64,000 nucleotides of DNA from CAVVUC01 sp963751395 (GTDB lineage: Bacteria; Verrucomicrobiota; Verrucomicrobiia; Chthoniobacterales; Chthoniobacteraceae): positions 1,240,001-1,304,000 of the forward strand of contig CAVVUC010000002.1 of assembly GCA_963751395.1 (NCBI GenBank). Reading direction: 5' to 3'. Under the pieces are notes generated by a model. That model had not been told where the DNA came from, made no database searches, and was given only the letters and a program-made list of their open reading frames with translations. Positions 54,182-63,696 of this stretch are shown in pieces; within the stretch, counting starts at the first letter, position 1; each line of letters starts with the position of its first letter. Made by a program: the position numbers and the translations under genes.

Positions 54182-54838
54182 ATGGAATCTCTGTTGTCCA
54201 ACGCCATCCAAGTCGCTTCACGCGAAACGAATGAGCACAGAGAACTGAACAAGTTGAGCGTGCTCGTTGCCGATGACGAGGATCGCGTGGTCAACATCCT
54301 GACCATTTCGTTGAAAAGCCTGGGGCACGAGGTGATCGCCGTGGCCGACAACGGAGAAGACGCCGTGACTCTCGCGCGTGAGAAAAATCCGGACCTGATC
54401 ATTCTGGACATCGACATGCCGCGCCTCGACGGCATCAATGCCGCAAAGCAGATCCTTGCCGAGTCGAGCGTGCCGGTCGTCATCAGCAGCGGACGCACCG
54501 ATCCGGAGACTTTGCAGCGTGCTCGCAAGCTCAACATCCAGGCCTACCTCGTGAAGCCGTTCAGCCGCGCCCAGCTCAGCTCCGCCATCATCATGGCAGT
54601 CGCCCAGCATCAAAATCTCCTCACCGCGAAGATGAAAATCGCGGAACTGACGGATGAGATCCGGGTCGTGAAATCGGTGGATCTTGCGGTGGAGTTATTG
54701 ATGGAAAAATTTCGCATCGACCGGAAGGAAGCTCTCGAAAAGCTGGAGATGGCGGCGCTGGCGCGACCCTGTTCGCTGGTCGATGCGGCCACTGCGATCA
54801 GCGCGACGTTAAGCTCTCACGAACCGGTTCTTGTCTGA
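54182..54838 (+). CDS. Response regulator with ANTAR RNA-binding domain
   Basis: 218 residues. Receiver domain about 25-140 with phospho-acceptor Asp76 in LIILDIDMPRLDG and the conserved Lys in AYLVKPFSRAQL. An ANTAR domain follows, about 150-210 (MKIAELTDEIRVVKSVDLAV, LLMEKFRIDRKEALEKLEMA). ANTAR regulators bind two-hairpin RNA leaders and prevent termination when phosphorylated. The stop codon overlaps the start of the downstream histidine kinase by one base (TGATG), so that kinase is the likely partner. Confidence 0.9.
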   Translation: MESLLSNAIQVASRETNEHRELNKLSVLVADDEDRVVNILTISLKSLGHEVIAVADNGEDAVTLAREKNPDLIILDIDMPRLDGINAAKQILAESSVPVVISSGRTDPETLQRARKLNIQAYLVKPFSRAQLSSAIIMAVAQHQNLLTAKMKIAELTDEIRVVKSVDLAVELLMEKFRIDRKEALEKLEMAALARPCSLVDAATAISATLSSHEPVLV

Positions 54839-57213
54839 TGAAATGCTTCCCCGAAACCGGCATGACAGATCCGGTCGCTGCCGCAACCTCCGACCTTATG
54901 CACCTTCCACTACCCGTTGACCGCGATTTCAGTTTGGAGAAGAAGTCTGAGTTGCACGACGTCTTCGCCGAGCTGTTTGAGAACTCGCACGACGTCATCA
55001 TCACCCTGGCGCGCGACACGACCATCACGCTTCTCAACCCCGCCTTCGAGACCATCACCGGCTGGCAGCGCAGCGAATGGCTCGGAAAAGTATTTCCGCA
55101 ACTGGTGCATCCCGACGACCTGCCCAGGGCGGCGCAGATCGTTAAATCGGTGATTCTCGGAAACAAGACAGACACATTCGACCTTCGGATTCGTGGCAAG
55201 TCCGGCATGTTCAACAGCATTGAATTCACCGTAGCTCCGCGGCAGGTGGACGGAAAAATCGTTGGGTTGCTGGGCATCGGTCGGGATGTCACCCAGCGCA
55301 AACACGTCGAGTCTGCGCTGAGCGAATCCCAGGCGCGCTGGCGATCGATCGCACAGAATGCTCCGGACACGATCATGACCGTGGATCACGACGGCACGAT
55401 TCTTTTCATCAACCGTTCGATCAGCGAATACGGCGGAGGACGCGCGATCGGCACGACCATCTTCCAAAACGCGCCGCCCGAGTATCACGAAACACTGCGC
55501 ATCGCTTTGCAGCGCGTCATGGAAAGCGGCGAGACGGTCAGTTGCGAAGTGGCAGGAAACGCCGGGGGGCCAACGAACAGATGGTATTCAATGCGAATGG
55601 GGCCGATCCGCAACGAGGACTCCATTGTCGCCGCGACGCTCATCCTTACCGACATCACCGAACGCATGCGCGCCGAGGCGGATGTGCTCGAATGGAAGAA
55701 TCGTTATGAGGCGGCGATCCAGGCAAGCGGCCACATTCTTTACGACTGGGATCCCACGGCCGACGAAATTACCTACGGCGGCAACGTGGAGAAAACGCTC
55801 GGATTCACTGCGGAGGAACTCAACGGGCCGCTTTCGCGCTCCATGGCGCTGATCCATCCGGAAAACCGCGCCGCGATGGAACTGGAAATTCAGTCGGTGC
55901 TCTTTTCCCGAAGTCCTCTCCACGTCGAGTACAGGGTGCAGAAAAAGGACGGCCAGTATTGCGTCGTGCGGAACGACGGCTACTTCGTGCTCGATGCAAA
56001 CGGGAACATCGCCCGCATGGTCGGGTTCATCGTCGATATTTCCGCACAGCGGGCGCTTGAAGATCAGCTCCGGCACTCGCAAAAAATGGAGGCGTTTGGG
56101 CGGCTGGCCGGCGGGGTGGCGCACGATTTCAACAACCTGCTCACGGTCATTTCCGGCTATAACGAAATTGTTCTGCACGATCTGAGTCCGAACGACCCGC
56201 GTCGCGATTGTGTGGAGGAAATCGGCAAGGCGGCGGAGCGCGCATCCTCGCTCACGGCGCAGTTGCTGGCGTTCAGCCGCCAGCAGGTGTTGCAGCCGAA
56301 GGTTTTTGAAATCAACTCGGTGTTCAGCGACGTGAGCAAAATGCTCAGGCGGCTGATTGGTGAGGACATCAAGCTCGTAACGGTGCCATCCCCTGAGCGT
56401 TCGTGCGTGAAGGCCGATCTCGGCCAGCTCGAAAACGTGCTTGTCAACCTTGCCGTGAACGCGCGCGACGCGATGCCGCAGGGCGGGACGCTGACGATCA
56501 AAACGGCGATCGTGAAGATCGATCCAAACGATCCGGAAATCGCGGAGGGGCTCAAGCCGGGCGAGCACGTCTTGTTGACCGTCAGCGACACGGGTACAGG
56601 GATCCCGCCGGAGGTGCGGAAGCAAATCTTCGAGCCGTTTTTTACCACGAAGGCGGTCGGGCGCGGCACGGGACTCGGCCTTGCCACCTGCTACGGAATC
56701 GTCAAGCAAAGCGGTGGCCACATCTCCGTGGAGAGCGAGGTGGGCAGCGGAACGACTTTCAAGATTCATCTGCCGCGAGTCGAGGAACCGCACGCATCGG
56801 ATGTGGCGCTGGAAAGCATGAACAAACTCCAGGGCGGCACGGAAACGATTCTTGTGGTGGAGGACGAACCGATGGTGCGCAGGCTGGCGGTTGCCATCCT
56901 GATTGATCTCGGCTACCGCGTGCTCGAAGCGGCGAATGGCGAAGAAGCGTTGCGTGTCGCGCAGGCAAACAAAGGCAGTTCGCTCGATCTGGTCATCACC
57001 GACATCGTCATGCCGGGCATGAGCGGAAAAGCCCTTGCGCTTTGGATTCGCTCCACTTTTCCGCAGGTGAAGATCCTTTTCACCTCGGGCTATCCGAATC
57101 ACGAACTCGATGAGGAGGATGCGATCGGCGCAAACGCCCTGTTCATGCCGAAGCCGTTTGCCCCCAAAAAGCTGGCGGAGCATGTGAGACTTCTGCTGGA
57201 CCAGGCGGCTTGA
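54838..57213 (+). CDS. PAS-containing hybrid histidine kinase with C-terminal receiver
   Basis: 791 residues, no membrane helices. Three PAS domains at about 45-155 (DVIITLARDTTITLLNPAFE), 165-285 and 295-405 (YDWDPTADEITYGGNVEKTL). The dimerisation/phosphoacceptor box is AFGRLAGGVAHDFNNLLTVI near 425, and the ATPase domain shows NLAVNARDAMPQGG (N box), SDTGTGIPPEV (G1) and GTGLGLATCYGIVKQSGG (G2). The C-terminal receiver has VVEDE and LVITDIVMPGMSG with the Asp intact, and a KPF lysine. Cytoplasmic sensing through PAS ligands is expected. Coupled to the ANTAR regulator upstream. Confidence 0.92.
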   Translation: MKCFPETGMTDPVAAATSDLMHLPLPVDRDFSLEKKSELHDVFAELFENSHDVIITLARDTTITLLNPAFETITGWQRSEWLGKVFPQLVHPDDLPRAAQIVKSVILGNKTDTFDLRIRGKSGMFNSIEFTVAPRQVDGKIVGLLGIGRDVTQRKHVESALSESQARWRSIAQNAPDTIMTVDHDGTILFINRSISEYGGGRAIGTTIFQNAPPEYHETLRIALQRVMESGETVSCEVAGNAGGPTNRWYSMRMGPIRNEDSIVAATLILTDITERMRAEADVLEWKNRYEAAIQASGHILYDWDPTADEITYGGNVEKTLGFTAEELNGPLSRSMALIHPENRAAMELEIQSVLFSRSPLHVEYRVQKKDGQYCVVRNDGYFVLDANGNIARMVGFIVDISAQRALEDQLRHSQKMEAFGRLAGGVAHDFNNLLTVISGYNEIVLHDLSPNDPRRDCVEEIGKAAERASSLTAQLLAFSRQQVLQPKVFEINSVFSDVSKMLRRLIGEDIKLVTVPSPERSCVKADLGQLENVLVNLAVNARDAMPQGGTLTIKTAIVKIDPNDPEIAEGLKPGEHVLLTVSDTGTGIPPEVRKQIFEPFFTTKAVGRGTGLGLATCYGIVKQSGGHISVESEVGSGTTFKIHLPRVEEPHASDVALESMNKLQGGTETILVVEDEPMVRRLAVAILIDLGYRVLEAANGEEALRVAQANKGSSLDLVITDIVMPGMSGKALALWIRSTFPQVKILFTSGYPNHELDEEDAIGANALFMPKPFAPKKLAEHVRLLLDQAA

Positions 57214-57280
57214 TTTTTTCGGCTTCCCGCCGCTTCTGAACTTTTCAACCCTGCGACGTCCCGGTTAAGCTGCGCGCGGC

Positions 57281-58768
57281 ATGAGCAGCAAAACCAGAAT
57301 TCTCGTCGTCGATGACAACCCGGACATGCTCCTGCTCTGCTCCCGGGTGCTTCGCGATGCGGGCTACGAAGTGTTCGTGGCGGCTACGGGGGAGGAGTGC
57401 ATGAGGGCCGCTTACGAAAAGCAGCCCGATCTCGTTCTGCTCGACGTGGTGTTGCCGGGCATGAGCGGCTTCGAGGTGTGCAACAGAATCAAAACCGATC
57501 CGGCGATGACCGGCATTTTTGTCGTTCTCATTTCCGGCAAGGTGACTTCAACGGAAAGTAAAATCGCGGGACTCAACGCGGGAGCGGATGAATACCTTTC
57601 GCGCCCGATTGCGATGCCCGAGCTGCTTGCCCGCGTGGAGGCGATGGTGCGGATTCAGAAAAGCGAAGCGGCGCTGCGCGAGGTGCAGGAAAGTCTGGAA
57701 CGGCGGATCACGGAGCGCACGGCGGAACTTTATGCGAGCGAGAAACGTTTTCGCACACTCTTCGAAACAGCGCCGGAAGTTGTCTTCTCGCTGAACCGCG
57801 ACGAAATCATCACGTCCCTCAATCCCGCGTTCCAGGTGCTCACCGGATGGCCGTGCAAAGAATGGCTCCAGAAGCCTTTTTTGGCCTTGGTGGATCCGCG
57901 TGACGAGGCGCTTGCCTCCGGCATCCTGGGCGAAATTCTCGAGGAAAAAAGCGCGAGGGCGGTAGAGTTGCGAATTCGCACGCGGTCGGGGAGTCCACTC
58001 GTCGCCGAATTCACTGCTGCGCCATTTATCGAATCGGATGAGGTGAAGGGGTTGTTCGGATTCGGGCGCGATGTCACCGGGCGCAAACGCTACGAGGCTT
58101 TGCTGCGCGGACTTTCACGCAGACTGCTCGAAACTCAGGAGTCCGAGCAACGTCGCGTGGCGCGCGAACTACATGACAGCGTGGGCCAGTTGCTGGCCTC
58201 CGCGCACTTTCGCGTGCAGGCGATCGAGAATGAACTGACCGATCAAAAGCAACTGCGAGAGACGGTGAAGGCGCGGCGACTGCTCGATTGCGCGATGAAC
58301 GAGGTGCGGCGCATCTCGCACAATCTGCGGCCCAGCGAACTGGACGACCTCGGGTTGGTGCCGACGATCCGCAGCGCGTGCGAGGATTTCCGCGAACGAA
58401 ACGGCGTAGCCTTCGACCTGAAATTTTTCGGGGTGTCGAAGCGTCTTTCGCCCCAGATCGATCTCACTCTCTACCGCATCGTGCAGGAGGCGCTCAGGAA
58501 CATCGAGAAACACGCAAAAGCGACGCGCGTCTCGTTGAGCCTCACGCGCAGGAGCGGCATGGTCACCTTGAGCATTGCGGACAACGGCAAGGGGTTCAAC
58601 CCGCTCTCAGAGCGTCCGAGGCGATCGAAACGAAGCGGGCTTGGACTTGTGAACATGCGCGAACGCGCCGGTTTCGCGGGTGGAACTTTTCGCGTGGAAG
58701 CCAGCCCGAAAAAGGGAACTGCCATTATCGTGCAGGTTCCCTTAAAGAAGAAATCCGATGAACCGTAA
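57281..58768 (+). CDS. Receiver-PAS histidine kinase of the NarX/HisKA_3 type
   Basis: 495 residues. An N-terminal receiver (Asp55 in LVLLDVVLPGMSGFE) and a short coiled-coil lead into a PAS domain at about 155-270 (VVFSLNRDEIITSLNPAFQV). The HisKA_3 box is QRRVARELHDSVGQLLASAH near 290, and the ATPase part has EALRNIEKHAKATRV (N box), ADNGKGFN and SGLGLVNMRERAG. This is the kinase class paired with NarL/LuxR-type regulators. The next gene, overlapping by 11 nt, encodes such a regulator, so they almost certainly form a pair. Confidence 0.93.
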   Translation: MSSKTRILVVDDNPDMLLLCSRVLRDAGYEVFVAATGEECMRAAYEKQPDLVLLDVVLPGMSGFEVCNRIKTDPAMTGIFVVLISGKVTSTESKIAGLNAGADEYLSRPIAMPELLARVEAMVRIQKSEAALREVQESLERRITERTAELYASEKRFRTLFETAPEVVFSLNRDEIITSLNPAFQVLTGWPCKEWLQKPFLALVDPRDEALASGILGEILEEKSARAVELRIRTRSGSPLVAEFTAAPFIESDEVKGLFGFGRDVTGRKRYEALLRGLSRRLLETQESEQRRVARELHDSVGQLLASAHFRVQAIENELTDQKQLRETVKARRLLDCAMNEVRRISHNLRPSELDDLGLVPTIRSACEDFRERNGVAFDLKFFGVSKRLSPQIDLTLYRIVQEALRNIEKHAKATRVSLSLTRRSGMVTLSIADNGKGFNPLSERPRRSKRSGLGLVNMRERAGFAGGTFRVEASPKKGTAIIVQVPLKKKSDEP

Positions 58769-59420
58769 GAAGATCCGAATTCTGCTCGCCGATGATCACC
58801 CCATGGTGCGCGAAGGCATCCGCTCGTCGCTCTCCGCGCATTCGCGTTTCGAGATCGTGGGTGAAGCCGGCGACGGCGCGGAGGCGGTTCGCATGACGAA
58901 GAAGCTCGCCCCCGACATCGTGCTCATGGACATCAACATGCCGCGTGGAAACGGACTCGAAGCCACGGAAAAATTGAGCCGCGAAGCGCCCAAGGCAAAG
59001 GTGCTGATCCTGACAATGCACAACAAGAAGGAATACGTCTTGCAGATGGTCCGATGCGGGGCGCGCGGTTACGTGCTGAAGGATGCTTCTCCACAGGAAC
59101 TCGTGCGCGCGATCGAGACCGTGGATGGAGGCGAGGCTTTTTTCAGCGAGGGAATCGCGCAGGTCGCGCTCACGGATTACGTGGACTCTGCCAGGGTAAA
59201 GAAGCCGGCCACCAAGGAAGAGAGGCTCTCGGCGCGGGAGCGACAGGTGCTGGCTCTTATCGCGCAGGGATTCAGCAACAAGGAAATCGCCTCCCGTTTG
59301 GGAATCAGTGTCCGGACTGTCGAGACTCATCGCGAGAGAACCATGGGCAAGCTCGACATTCGCACGGTTGCCGGACTCACGAAATTCGCGATCGCGAATA
59401 AGCTGATCGAACTCGACTAA
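58758..59420 (+). CDS. NarL/FixJ family response regulator
   Basis: 220 residues. Receiver domain 1-125 with acidic pair in LLADDHPMVREGI, phospho-acceptor Asp58 in IVLMDINMPRGNG and Lys in GYVLKDASPQEL. A LuxR-type helix-turn-helix follows at about 155-215 (LSARERQVLALIAQGFSNKE, IASRLGISVRTVETHRERTM). It should activate or repress target promoters when phosphorylated by the HisKA_3 kinase whose gene overlaps its start. Confidence 0.95.
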   Translation: MNRKKIRILLADDHPMVREGIRSSLSAHSRFEIVGEAGDGAEAVRMTKKLAPDIVLMDINMPRGNGLEATEKLSREAPKAKVLILTMHNKKEYVLQMVRCGARGYVLKDASPQELVRAIETVDGGEAFFSEGIAQVALTDYVDSARVKKPATKEERLSARERQVLALIAQGFSNKEIASRLGISVRTVETHRERTMGKLDIRTVAGLTKFAIANKLIELD

Positions 59421-59571
59421 CGCTCAGGTGGCGGGGGCGGTTGATTCTTGGGGGGTTGTCCGTAATTCATCCGACATCAAAAATCCGTAGTGACCCCAAT
59501 TGCCCGCGCATTCTCCCGTCCCTATCCTCACCCGCACATGTCCAACCCCGGAGTTACCCAAAAACACAATC

Positions 59572-62052
59572 ATGCACCGATGTGAGGGAATGTTCTATCC
59601 GATGACCAGGGAGTTCCGCATCCTCATCCTGGGTCACAAGAACGATGAGGCAGCGCTCATCGAGAGCGTGCTTCATCGGGCGGATTTTCCCTTCACCTCG
59701 CTACACGTGAGTTCCAGGGAAAAGTTCGAGGAGGCGCTCGGTGAATACGCCCCCGAATTGATTTTATGCGATTATGGAGTGCCGGGCCTCACTGGTGAGG
59801 AGGCACTGGAACTCGCGAAAAGCGAGACCCCTGAAACACCGGTGATCTTCGTGTCGGGCAAGACCGGTGAGGAGGTCGTGATTGATTTGTTGAAGCGAGG
59901 CGCGACGGACTATGTTTTCAAGGATCGTCTTTGGCCGCGTCTGATCGTCGCCGTGCGCCGCGCGCTTCACGATGTGGAGGAGCACACGATCCGGATGGAT
60001 GCCGAGCGCGAACTGCGGGAGAGCGAGGAACGTTTTCGCTCGCTAAGCGCAAGCTCACCGGTGGGTATTTTTCTGGCGGACACCGCCGGCGGATGCATCT
60101 ATGCAAACCCGCGCTTCCGCAGCTTGTTCGGGTTCACTTTGCGCGAGACGATGGGATTCGGCTGGGCGCAGTCGGTTCATCCCGAGGAGCGCGTCTCGGT
60201 GCTCGAAGACTGGCACGCTTCCGCGCGACAGGGATTGGAATTCTCGCGCGAGTTTCGTTTGCTCCTGGCGAATGACCTCGTGCGCTGGGTGTTGATGCGC
60301 TCATGCCCGATGCGATCGGACGCGAGGGAACCGGACGGTCGTCTTCGCACGGAAGGGCGCGAAGTTGTCGGCCATGTGGGCACCGTGGAGGACATCACAA
60401 ATCGCAAACGCGCCGAGCAGCGGGTGGCCATTCAGTACGCCGTGACCCGGGTGCTGGCCGAATCCGGCGCGTGGGACAACGCCGCTGCTTCCGTTCTGCA
60501 ATCTGTTTGCAAGGAACTCGGCTGGCCGCTTGGACAGCGCTGGCGCGTGGATCGCCCGGATGACCGCATTCGTTGGGTCGGTGCGTGGAACTCACCATCC
60601 CTTGAGTCGAGCGAGTTTGTGCGCAGCAGCCGGACGCTGAGCTTTGCCCGCGGCGAGTCGCTTCCCGGCCAGGTCTGGGCAAACGGCCAGCCGGTTTGGA
60701 TCACGGACATCTCGGACATCCCGCAGTTTCAAAATGCGCTCGCCGCCGAGAAGCTGGGCCTGCGCAGCGCGCTTGGATTGCCGATTTTGGCAAAAGGCGA
60801 AGTCGTGGAAGTGCTCACGTTTTTCAGCAGTCCCGTGCTTCATGCCGACGACGAATTGCTTGCGGTGATGAGCGGTTTATGCACGCAGATCGCGCAGTTC
60901 ATGGAGCGCAAGCACCTCGAGCAGCAGTTCCTCCAGGCGCAAAAAATGGAGGCGTTCGGAAAGCTCGCCGGCGGGGTCGCGCACGACTTCAACAACCTGC
61001 TCACGGTGATCGCGGGCTATGGCGAAATCGTGTCGGCAGGTCTCGACCCCAACGATCCAAAGCATGGTTACGTCGGGGAGATAACGAAAGCCGCCGAACG
61101 CGCGACCGCTCTGACCAGACAGCTCCTGGCTTTCACGCGACAGCAGGTGCTGACACCGAGGGTTCTCAATCTCAACGACGTGATCTCCGACGTGAGCAAA
61201 ATGCTGCGCCGCCTGATTGGTGCCGACGTCGAGATGGTGGTTGAGAATTCCGTCGATCTCGGCAGCGTGCGGGCGGATCCCGGGCAACTCGAGCAGGTGA
61301 TTATGAATCTGGCCGTGAACGCGCGCGATGCGATGCCGGGCGGAGGCACGCTGAAGATTCGCACTGCAAATGCGTCGGTCAGCGAAGCCGGGCCGGTGCC
61401 GCGCGGCAGATATGTTCTGCTCAGCGTCGCCGACACCGGCGTGGGCATGAACGAGCAGATTCGCCCGCATATTTTCGAGCCGTTTTTCACGACGAAACCA
61501 GTCGGCCAGGGCACCGGGCTCGGGCTGGCGACTTGCTACGGCATCATCACGCAAAGCGGAGGCCACATCGCGGTGACAAGCGCACCGGGCCGCGGAGCCA
61601 GGTTCGACATCTATCTCCCGCGCGTCGATGAGCAAAGCGAACACATGATCGTGAGTGAGGAGCCCGGCAAGCTGCCCCACGGCACGGAATCCATTCTCGT
61701 CGTCGAGCACGATTCGGCAGTGCGCCGGCTGGCCGTGTCAGTATTGAAGCAACTCGACTACGACGTGCTCGAAGCCGCAAACGGAGACGAGGCATTCACT
61801 GTCGCGCAGTCGCAATCAAACCGTCCGCTTCATTTGATGATCACAAACATGGTGCTGCCTCAAACAAACGGCAGAGAGCTGGCGCAACTGATCCGCTCCA
61901 TTCATCCCGACACGCGGGTTCTTTTCACCTCGGGCCACCTTGCCATGGAACTGAACGAGCCCGGCTTCCTGCGCGAGCAGGATTCATTCATGCCGAAACC
62001 GCTGCTTCCAGGAAAGCTCGCTTTGCAAGTCCGGGCGATGCTCGACCGCTAG
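59572..62052 (+). CDS. Hybrid histidine kinase with degenerate C-terminal receiver
   Basis: About 826 residues; ATG codons at 59572, 59590 and 59602 are all possible. Domains in order: receiver-like (ILILGHKNDEAALIESVLHR, ELILCDYGVPGLTG), PAS (GIFLADTAGGCIYANPRFRS), GAF (VCKELGWPLGQRWRVD, GLPILAKGEVVEVLTFFSS), phosphoacceptor AFGKLAGGVAHDFNNLLTVI, ATPase (NLAVNARDAMPGGG, ADTGVGMNEQ, GTGLGLATCYGII). The final receiver has lost key residues: VVEHDS instead of V-V-E-D-E and MITNMVLPQTNG where an Asp is expected at the N. From the H-box onward it closely resembles the kinase at 54838, so the two are probably paralogues. The stop overlaps a convergent glycosyltransferase stop. Confidence 0.9.
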   Translation: MHRCEGMFYPMTREFRILILGHKNDEAALIESVLHRADFPFTSLHVSSREKFEEALGEYAPELILCDYGVPGLTGEEALELAKSETPETPVIFVSGKTGEEVVIDLLKRGATDYVFKDRLWPRLIVAVRRALHDVEEHTIRMDAERELRESEERFRSLSASSPVGIFLADTAGGCIYANPRFRSLFGFTLRETMGFGWAQSVHPEERVSVLEDWHASARQGLEFSREFRLLLANDLVRWVLMRSCPMRSDAREPDGRLRTEGREVVGHVGTVEDITNRKRAEQRVAIQYAVTRVLAESGAWDNAAASVLQSVCKELGWPLGQRWRVDRPDDRIRWVGAWNSPSLESSEFVRSSRTLSFARGESLPGQVWANGQPVWITDISDIPQFQNALAAEKLGLRSALGLPILAKGEVVEVLTFFSSPVLHADDELLAVMSGLCTQIAQFMERKHLEQQFLQAQKMEAFGKLAGGVAHDFNNLLTVIAGYGEIVSAGLDPNDPKHGYVGEITKAAERATALTRQLLAFTRQQVLTPRVLNLNDVISDVSKMLRRLIGADVEMVVENSVDLGSVRADPGQLEQVIMNLAVNARDAMPGGGTLKIRTANASVSEAGPVPRGRYVLLSVADTGVGMNEQIRPHIFEPFFTTKPVGQGTGLGLATCYGIITQSGGHIAVTSAPGRGARFDIYLPRVDEQSEHMIVSEEPGKLPHGTESILVVEHDSAVRRLAVSVLKQLDYDVLEAANGDEAFTVAQSQSNRPLHLMITNMVLPQTNGRELAQLIRSIHPDTRVLFTSGHLAMELNEPGFLREQDSFMPKPLLPGKLALQVRAMLDR

Positions 62053-63206
62053 GCATTCGCTCCCCGCCGCAAAGCCTCGGTGTAGAAGCCTTCCAGCGCC
62101 CGGGCCTGATTTTTCAAATCGAATTTGGCGCTGACTGCTTTTGCTGCGTTGATGCTGATTTGCTGGTAGCGCGCGGGATCGCCGGCAAGATCAAGCATCG
62201 CGATGCCGAGCGCGTCGGCGTCGCCCTCATTCACCAGAAAACCACTCACGCCGTTTTCGACTGCTTCGGGTATGCCGCCATGCAGAGTCGCGACTGGAGG
62301 CAAACCGGTCGCCATCGCTTCGAGCATCGCGTTCGGCACCCCTTCCTGATTCCCGTCACGCCCCAGTTCGCTCGGATGCAGGAAGAAATGGGAATCGTAA
62401 AGAAGTCGCGTCAGTTCCTCCTGCGCCACAAAACCGGCAAACCGGACCCTGTCGCCAATGGCAAGTTCCCCGGCACTGCGTTTCAACTCATCGAGCAGCG
62501 GTCCTTCTCCGGCAATGGTGAAAGTGGCGCCGGGATAATTCAGGGCGAATTTCGCAAAGGCGCGCAAGCTGGTGTGGAGTCCTTTTTTTTCAATCAACCG
62601 GCAGGCCTGGAGCAGTTTCCATTCGCCGTTTGTGGACGGCGTCCGTTTTGCGAAAGGAAAGCGTTCCAGCGGAATCCCCGTGCGATGAATGCGAATCTTC
62701 TCCCCGTCGCAACCGTGCGCACAGAGGCTTTGCTTCAGCGATTCGGACCGCACGAGCACGAGATCGACACGCGCGAGCATTTCCCGCGTCGCCGATTGAA
62801 ACGAGGGACTATCCATATCGACCATCACGTCAGCGCCATGGAACGACACGACAATCGGCAGGGGTTTTGTCTCAATGAGCGGCAGCAGATGCACGGCAAT
62901 GTGGCCGAAATAAATGTGCATCAACTTCGCATTGACCCGTCGCAGTTCGCTGGTGATGCGCCGGACTTCCGAGCGATAAATCCGCACCGGCATCCGGCGG
63001 ATTTGCTTCTGCCAAATCCTGCGCATGAAATGGGTTCGCGGCTTCCGGATCACCACCAAATCCGCGAACGGAAACCGTTCCGCATTTTCCCGCTTCTGCG
63101 CGAAAACGACCGGACGAAATGCTTCGAGGCTGGTGATCTGCCGGTAGATGTGAAGCATCTCCGGTTTGAGAAAAGTCGCGCAATACTGAACCGCAACCGG
63201 TTTCAA
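62049..63206 (-). CDS. Glycosyltransferase family 4 (GT1/GT4) protein
   Basis: 385 residues. N-terminal acceptor domain with VVSFHGADVMVDMDSPSF, then the donor domain: QACRLIEKKGLHTSLRAFAK, ATFTIAGEGPLLDELKRSAG, VRFAGFVAQEELTRLL and the E-x7-E loop in QEGVPNAMLEAMATGLPPVA. It probably adds a sugar to a lipid-linked or surface glycan in the cytoplasm. It is convergent with the hybrid kinase gene (4-nt overlap of the stops) and downstream of a small secreted-protein gene. Confidence 0.9.
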   Translation of the reverse strand: MKPVAVQYCATFLKPEMLHIYRQITSLEAFRPVVFAQKRENAERFPFADLVVIRKPRTHFMRRIWQKQIRRMPVRIYRSEVRRITSELRRVNAKLMHIYFGHIAVHLLPLIETKPLPIVVSFHGADVMVDMDSPSFQSATREMLARVDLVLVRSESLKQSLCAHGCDGEKIRIHRTGIPLERFPFAKRTPSTNGEWKLLQACRLIEKKGLHTSLRAFAKFALNYPGATFTIAGEGPLLDELKRSAGELAIGDRVRFAGFVAQEELTRLLYDSHFFLHPSELGRDGNQEGVPNAMLEAMATGLPPVATLHGGIPEAVENGVSGFLVNEGDADALGIAMLDLAGDPARYQQISINAAKAVSAKFDLKNQARALEGFYTEALRRGANA

Positions 63207-63231
63207 AAGCGAAATTCAGAACAAAGGGCGC

Positions 63232-63555
63232 CTACCAAAGGATCGCGAAAAGCTTGATGCCAAGCGCCCGCTTGCGGTTCGGGGGAGTGCATGTCGCTGA
63301 AGTCCCCGGGTCAGTTTCACTGGAGTGGTAAACGTATTCCTCGCCCGTTCCGTATTCGCCCGGCGCCAGAGGATTGATCAACTGAAGGGGGTTCCCCTTG
63401 CGGACGCCATCGACCACCGCTCCTCCCGGTCCCGGCTTTTGAACTTCCTTCGCCTGGCGAGGCTGCGGACCGCGGCGCATGGGGGCTCTGAAATCCTGCG
63501 CCATGACGGGCATGCAAATCCCGCTCAATAGAAAGATCACAATCGCTTTTTTCAT
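63232..63555 (-). CDS. Small secreted protein, unknown function
   Basis: 107 residues from ATG at 63555, chosen because AGGAG lies 7 nt upstream and the protein starts with a signal peptide (MKKAIVIFLLSGICMPVMAQ). The mature ~85 residues are Pro/Gly/Arg-rich (APMRRGPQPRQAKEVQKPGP) with LQLINPLAPGEYGTGEEYVY towards the end and a single late Cys. No family was recognised; a periplasmic or surface role is inferred only from the signal. Confidence 0.7.
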   Translation of the reverse strand: MKKAIVIFLLSGICMPVMAQDFRAPMRRGPQPRQAKEVQKPGPGGAVVDGVRKGNPLQLINPLAPGEYGTGEEYVYHSSETDPGTSATCTPPNRKRALGIKLFAILW

Positions 63556-63696
63556 AATTGCTCCTGGGAGATTAATTCGAGACGAGTGCAACATACTTGC
63601 GACGGTTGCGTGCGGCGACATTTTTCCAAAAAAAATCAAGGGCGCAAAACGAAGTTGTTGATGCCGCGTCGCGCTCCGATATTGTCACCCGCGACG

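Noticed and set aside
55588..57183. 531-codon minus frame opposite the hybrid kinase
   Set aside because: His/Arg-rich antisense product; the sense strand holds all kinase motifs.
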